Assembly: GCA_022561895.1 (NCBI GenBank)
Contig: JADFQH010000024.1
Coordinates: forward strand, 1 to 16,997
DNA from: Methanobacteriota archaeon
GTDB lineage: Archaea; Halobacteriota; Halobacteria; Halobacteriales; Halalkalicoccaceae
Length of the DNA: 16,997 bases
Direction of reading: 5' to 3'
Below the pieces are notes generated by a model that saw nothing but the letters and a program-made list of their open reading frames with translations, did not search any database and was not told where the DNA came from. How positions within the stretch are numbered: position 1 is the first letter of the stretch; each line of letters begins with the position of its first letter. Position numbers and translations under genes: made by a program. This document shows positions 14,060-16,997 of the stretch, piece by piece.

Positions 14060-14791
14060 ATGACGCCTCCGGACGTGGACGCGCTCGTCTTCGACGTGTT
14101 CGGCACGATCGTCGACTGGCGAAGCGGCGTGATCCGCGACGGCCAGAGACTCGACGAATCCAACAGGCTGGAGGTCGATTGGGCAGCGTTCGCCGACGCG
14201 TGGCGCGAGGAGTACCAGCCCTCGCTTGCCCGCGTCCGGAGGGGAGAGACACCGTGGCGAAACCTCGATTCGCTCCACCGCGAATCCCTCGAAAAGCTTC
14301 TCGATCGATTCGACATAGAGGGGTTGACCGACGAGGAAACTCACCAACTCAACCGCGTGTGGCACCGGCTCGACCCGTGGCCCGACGCCATCCCCGGTCT
14401 CAACCGACTTCGTTCTGAGTACCTCGTTGCCCCGCTGTCGAACGGCCACGTGCGACTCCTCACGAACATGGCAAAGCGGGCCGGTCTCCCGTGGGACCTG
14501 ATCCTCTCGGCCGAACTCTCGGGTCACTACAAGCCCGACGAGGAGGCGTATCTGACTGCTGTTGACCTCTTAGACCTCCAGCCCGAGGAGGTCATGATGG
14601 TCGCGGCTCACGAGCGGGATCTGGACGCAAGCAGCAAAGTAGGACTCAAAACCGCATACGTCCACCGACCCCTAGAATGGGGTCCCGAGCAAGCCAGGGA
14701 CATCGAGAAACCGAACGGGTCGGCGTACGATATCGTGGCTGAGGACCTCGTTGACCTCGCCGAGCAGTTCGGTTCCGAACCGATGATCTGA
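14060..14791 (+). CDS. HAD superfamily hydrolase, haloacid dehalogenase type II-like
   Basis: A cytosolic 243-residue hydrolase resembling (S)-2-haloacid dehalogenases. HAD motif I is VFDVFGTIVDW (10-20) with nucleophile Asp12. It lacks the second motif-I Asp two residues on (Phe14 instead), as in dehalogenases rather than phosphatases. Motif II is LSNG (126-129, Ser127/Asn128). Motif III is GHYKPDEEAY (155-164, Lys158). Motif IV is VAAHERDLDASSKVGLKTAY (181-200) with Asp187, close to the dehalogenase pattern VAAHxxDL. The cap domain (about 20-110) is helical with WAAFADAWREEYQ. A ribosome site precedes the ATG. It converges on the PCNA gene. The true substrate may be a haloacid or another small organic acid. 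Confidence 0.88.
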   Translation: MTPPDVDALVFDVFGTIVDWRSGVIRDGQRLDESNRLEVDWAAFADAWREEYQPSLARVRRGETPWRNLDSLHRESLEKLLDRFDIEGLTDEETHQLNRVWHRLDPWPDAIPGLNRLRSEYLVAPLSNGHVRLLTNMAKRAGLPWDLILSAELSGHYKPDEEAYLTAVDLLDLQPEEVMMVAAHERDLDASSKVGLKTAYVHRPLEWGPEQARDIEKPNGSAYDIVAEDLVDLAEQFGSEPMI

Positions 14792-14804
14792 TCAGCTTGA
14801 TCAG
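14788..14804. terminator. Hairpin in the convergent gap between HAD and PCNA genes
   Basis: CTGATCA-GCT-TGATCAG forms a 7-bp perfect stem with a 3-base loop, overlapping the HAD stop codon. Five GATC tetramers fall within 38 bp (14785-14822). A bidirectional terminator or barrier between converging transcripts is the simplest reading. Confidence 0.4.
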
Positions 14805-14820
14805 GGGATCGAAACGGTGA

Positions 14821-15618
14821 TCAACTCGACGCGATACGCGGCGAGAGGACGTACTCGACGGAGCCGTGCCCGCTAGCGATCTCATACTGTAGTTCAATCG
14901 GCAGTTCGTTTCCGAGGGACAGTCGGACCGCAGAATCACGGGGGATCGGCCTGTTGATAGCCGATAGATAGTCGAGTGAGAACAGTGATCGCGCTGAGCC
15001 GGGGGTCAGTTCTATGAGATCGTCGTCCGAAAGCGCGAGCGAAACGTCGTCGGTGTCGCCCTCGGCCTCGACGTAAAACGGCTTCTCTCCCTCAGTCATC
15101 CCGATAGCGAGGTGATCCGCGACCATATCCGACGCCCGAATGAAGCGGTCGACCTCCTCGGTCCGTACGACGACCGTCCCCGAATACTCGAAGTCGAAGT
15201 TCGACGGATCGGGTGGCGACCGGATCGAGTCAGGATCGATGAGCGCCATCCTGTATTCGAGTTCGCCAACGGCGACGTGGAGTTTCCGGGTTTCGTCGTC
15301 AAGCGTGAACGTCACCAGTTGGTCGCGCTCAGCCACACCCAGTACGTCGCTCAGTCGTTCGAGATTCACTCCGATCAGACCGCCGTTTGCCGAATACGTA
15401 TTGAAGGCGGCCGAATCCACATCGAGCGTGACCGAGGCGACGAGCGCCGGATCAGCTGCCATGATGTGAATTCCGTCTTCACCGAGATGGATTCGGCACT
15501 CCTCAACGAGAGCATAGACGGTCTCGATTACTTTCCGTGCCGTTTCAGCTTTCAAGCGCGCTCTGAAAGACGGATTCGATACCTCGGTAGCCGTGGATCG
15601 GGTCTCTGACTCACTCAT
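14821..15618 (-). CDS. DNA polymerase sliding clamp (PCNA), divergent copy
   Basis: A homotrimeric ring clamp that tethers polymerases, FEN1, ligase and others to DNA. The 265 residues align throughout with haloarchaeal PCNA: GGLIGVNLERLSDV (79-92), DDETRKLHVAVGELEYRMAL (107-126), LIDPDSIR (126-133), AEGDTDDVSLAL (174-185), SLFSLDYLSAINRPIP (201-216) and C-terminal LSPRIASS. It differs from the canonical clamp, which starts MFKA and has about 247 residues: a Ser/Thr-rich 17-residue extension precedes FRARLKAE, and the interdomain loop reads SPPDPSNFDFE rather than the usual QEPDIPDLDL. The ATG at 15618 is the only suitable start before the domain. A perfect Shine-Dalgarno precedes it by 12 nt. 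It is probably a second clamp. Confidence 0.88.
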   Translation of the reverse strand: MSESETRSTATEVSNPSFRARLKAETARKVIETVYALVEECRIHLGEDGIHIMAADPALVASVTLDVDSAAFNTYSANGGLIGVNLERLSDVLGVAERDQLVTFTLDDETRKLHVAVGELEYRMALIDPDSIRSPPDPSNFDFEYSGTVVVRTEEVDRFIRASDMVADHLAIGMTEGEKPFYVEAEGDTDDVSLALSDDDLIELTPGSARSLFSLDYLSAINRPIPRDSAVRLSLGNELPIELQYEIASGHGSVEYVLSPRIASS

Positions 15619-15630
15619 CGTTGTTCTTCG

Positions 15631-15638
15631 TCACCTCC
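15631..15638 (-). promoter_or_regulatory. Perfect Shine-Dalgarno sequence of the PCNA gene
   Basis: The minus strand reads GGAGGTGA, the full complement of the archaeal 16S rRNA tail, 12 bases before the ATG. This is the strongest ribosome site in the window and implies a leadered transcript, unlike many genes here. The spacing is somewhat long. Confidence 0.65.
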
Positions 15639-15685
15639 TTTACCGGCATGAACATAGTACTTTTGTCACTTCCACTAGTGATACT

Positions 15686-15708
15686 CTATATTAGGTTATG
15701 TTTATAAC
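15686..15708. promoter_or_regulatory. AT-rich divergent promoter with palindrome between PCNA and the 15741 gene
   Basis: For PCNA, CTATATTA (15686-15693) is TATA-like on the minus strand, giving a start near 15662 and a leader of about 44 nt holding the Shine-Dalgarno. For the plus gene, GTTTATAAC (15700-15708) predicts a start near 15730. GTTATGTTTATAAC (15695-15708) is an imperfect palindrome with GTTAT/ATAAC arms, and ATAAC recurs at 15724-15728. The whole 122-bp gap is very AT-rich for this genome. Confidence 0.45.
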
Positions 15709-15740
15709 AGTGCATTACATTTCATAACTTGATATAGATT

Positions 15741-16307
15741 ATGTCCAGTGCTCAGCGAGATCGTGGAATCCTCAGCCCGGCGGATCGGGCGTATCTCCGC
15801 GGCGAGACGGAGCTGGCAAGTACACAGTCCGAACGGAATACGCGTGCGCGGATTCGAGAGCGGATCTACGATTCGCTTCTCGATCTCGAACTCCTCGTCG
15901 AGTTTCTCTCCGATCACGACCGCGAACTGATCTTCGAGAAACGTTTTGAGGACGCGGGCACGGAAGCGTTCGACGCACTGGTGTCCTCGATCGCCTTCCT
16001 CTATGAGGGAATCGGCGAGACGGATCTGTCGTTCGAGACGGTTCTGAGAGAGGGGATCAACGTCGCGGAGGCCAAAAACGACCGTGCTGCAACGGTCGGT
16101 CTCGAACTGACCTTTCAGTCGCTTACCACAGAACAGCTCCGGCACAAACTCGAACGACGAGAATCGTTATCGCTAACCGAGATCGCGTATCTGCACGCGA
16201 GCGACGAGATCCGGGCGGACGAACTCGTTCGGTATTTCGAAGACGCGAAAGAATCACACAGGGAAATCGACGACGGTCGGATTCAGTCGAAAGTAACCGA
16301 GTTCTAA
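15741..16307 (+). CDS. Uncharacterised haloarchaeal protein, helical
   Basis: A 188-residue soluble, strongly charged, almost all-helical protein; no enzymatic motif, signal peptide or membrane helix. The first 60 residues (RGILSPADRAYLRGE, then SERNTRARIRERIYDSLLDL) look like a recurring haloarchaeal N-terminal domain that I recognise only as conserved and hypothetical. The middle (LLVEFLSDHDRELIFEKRFE, about 51-70) and the C-terminus (SLTEIAYLHASDEIRADELVRYFEDAKES) may be small helical bundles. The second could be a winged-helix-like element but that is weak. It shares an AT-rich divergent promoter with the PCNA gene, so joint regulation is likely. Function unknown. Confidence 0.7.
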   Translation: MSSAQRDRGILSPADRAYLRGETELASTQSERNTRARIRERIYDSLLDLELLVEFLSDHDRELIFEKRFEDAGTEAFDALVSSIAFLYEGIGETDLSFETVLREGINVAEAKNDRAATVGLELTFQSLTTEQLRHKLERRESLSLTEIAYLHASDEIRADELVRYFEDAKESHREIDDGRIQSKVTEF

Positions 16308-16340
16308 TCGGCGATACATCGCGTCCTATTCGGATCCGGT

Positions 16341-16997
16341 TCAGTGATCGCTCTCGTGTGGGTTCAGCGTCGTGCCGTAGTTCTCGGCGTGTTCGGTGTA
16401 CTCGATGAACCGCGGCGCGTCGGGATCGAAGGGTCGTTCGAGTGATTCGAAGGCCTTCTTCTTATCCCAGCCCTGAAGCTTGCCGATCGCGCTCTTGTCC
16501 TCTAAATCGTGGTAGTCGAGATCCTCTTTCGTCAGTTCCCACGCATTCATGCCGGTTTCGGTGCGGACGATCACGCTCGAATACTCGTCGCTCGAACCCA
16601 CCGATCCCACGGTGAGGTCCGCACAGAACCCCGTGAAATCGGCACACTCGTCACACCCCTTCAAAGTAGCGTCGTGGAAATTCGTCACGTCCTCTTCGAG
16701 AATCAGTTCGCCATCGTGATCGTAGACGATCATGTCCCCGTGTAGCACGTCCATCTTCCCGATCTCTTCGGTACCTATCCCCCGTTTCTCCTCCAACTGC
16801 TCGCCGATCAGGCGGTGATAATTAAAGTTCTTCGTACACATCAGGGCAATCGTGTAGTCGATGGCCCGGACCCCCGCCTCGACCGCTTGAAGACAGAGCG
16901 ACGCATGCGTCTCGGCCGGGGTGGCGATCGAGACGATGGCGATGTCCTCTCGAGCGAACAGTTCATCGGCCGAGGCGTAAACCCGGTCGAGGTTCCA
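16341..16997 (-). CDS. FrhB/FdhB-type coenzyme F420 oxidoreductase, C-terminal part only
   Basis: The beta-subunit family of F420-reducing hydrogenases and formate dehydrogenases binds FAD and Fe-S clusters and hands electrons to or from F420. The frame is open to the right edge, so the N-terminus lies outside; 218 residues are visible. Diagnostic segments are ALMCTKNFNYHRLIGE (cluster-binding CTKNF), then KMDVLHGDMIVYDHDGE, then GCDECADFTGFCADLTVGSVGS, the Cys-x2-Cys / VGSVGS block of the family, followed by VIVRTETG. The family's usual TPCQ motif appears as TPAET. Haloarchaea make F420 but no methane, so a dehydrogenase or reductase role is inferred. An internal Met at 16841 is not a start. 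Confidence 0.85.
   Translation of the reverse strand, partial: WNLDRVYASADELFAREDIAIVSIATPAETHASLCLQAVEAGVRAIDYTIALMCTKNFNYHRLIGEQLEEKRGIGTEEIGKMDVLHGDMIVYDHDGELILEEDVTNFHDATLKGCDECADFTGFCADLTVGSVGSSDEYSSVIVRTETGMNAWELTKEDLDYHDLEDKSAIGKLQGWDKKKAFESLERPFDPDAPRFIEYTEHAENYGTTLNPHESDH

Noticed and set aside
13847..14527. Minus-strand open frame (226 codons) covering the gap and half of the HAD gene
   Set aside because: Its N-terminal two thirds are the antisense of intact HAD motifs. Only its last part (about 13850-13950) lies in free sequence; it reminded me vaguely of a mobile-element remnant, but I could read no transposase motif or terminal repeat.
16842..16997. Resemblance of the visible N-terminal part (VSIATPAETHASLCLQAVEAGV) to Gfo/Idh/MocA dehydrogenases
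   Set aside because: The downstream CTKNF and VGSVGS blocks are decisive for FrhB/FdhB, and this stretch sits exactly where that family has its VGTPCQIQA segment.
1..16997. CRISPR array, complete insertion sequence, integrase gene or replication origin
   Set aside because: No regularly spaced repeats, transposase or integrase motifs, Orc1/Cdc6 gene or origin-box clusters were seen. The tRNA-linked repeats are too few and irregular to be CRISPR.

Overview
The window looks like chromosome from a haloarchaeon (class Halobacteria). The predicted proteins are rich in Asp/Glu, the DNA is GC-rich with spaced TATA boxes, and several genes appear leaderless. It carries archaeal marker genes: tiaS, archaeal SRP54, a PCNA-type sliding clamp, UPF0200/UPF0201 and a Tat-exported lipoprotein. 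The genus cannot be fixed from the sequence. Most of the window is ordinary core chromosome. The accessory-looking parts are about 8.03-8.6 kb (decayed tRNA copies), about 12.6-14.05 kb (an AT-richer metallopeptidase-like gene and empty DNA) and about 14.8-16.3 kb (a divergent PCNA with an uncharacterised partner).

Layout. 1-933 (-) is tiaS, cut by the left edge; it modifies the wobble C of the AUA-reading tRNA-Ile. It diverges from an archaeal HTH regulator (1080-2051 +). A glutaredoxin-like thiol protein (2093-2347 -) and a UspA protein (2518-2940 +) follow. 2956-7184 is a four-gene minus-strand run: pyrE (orotate PRTase), an HTH-phosphoribosyltransferase fusion, an AzgA-type purine-base permease and a NarK-type MFS transporter. 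The first three form a nucleobase salvage/uptake group in which the HTH-PRTase may be enzyme or sensor-regulator. A phasin-like coiled-coil protein with a C-terminal helix-hairpin-helix (7361-8026 +) diverges from pyrE.

8029-8615 contains tRNA-Arg(TCT) on the minus strand plus degenerate direct and inverted copies of its 3' end. Next come UPF0200 kinase-like and UPF0201 RNA-binding-like genes in an ATGA overlap (8616-9583 +), a Tat lipoprotein alpha/beta hydrolase (9601-10482 -), SRP54 (10526-11911 -) and a divergent class I methyltransferase (11967-12566 +) that seems to share its central promoter with SRP54.

12674-13780 (+) encodes an uncharacterised HExxH protein with more AT-rich codons than its neighbours, followed by 279 bp of gene-free DNA. 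Then come a haloacid-dehalogenase-like HAD hydrolase (14060-14791 +), a divergent PCNA with an N-terminal extension and a perfect Shine-Dalgarno (14821-15618 -), an uncharacterised protein divergent from it (15741-16307 +), and an FrhB/FdhB-type F420 oxidoreductase (16341-16997 -), cut by the right edge. All identifications were made by reading motifs in translated sequence; no database search was run.
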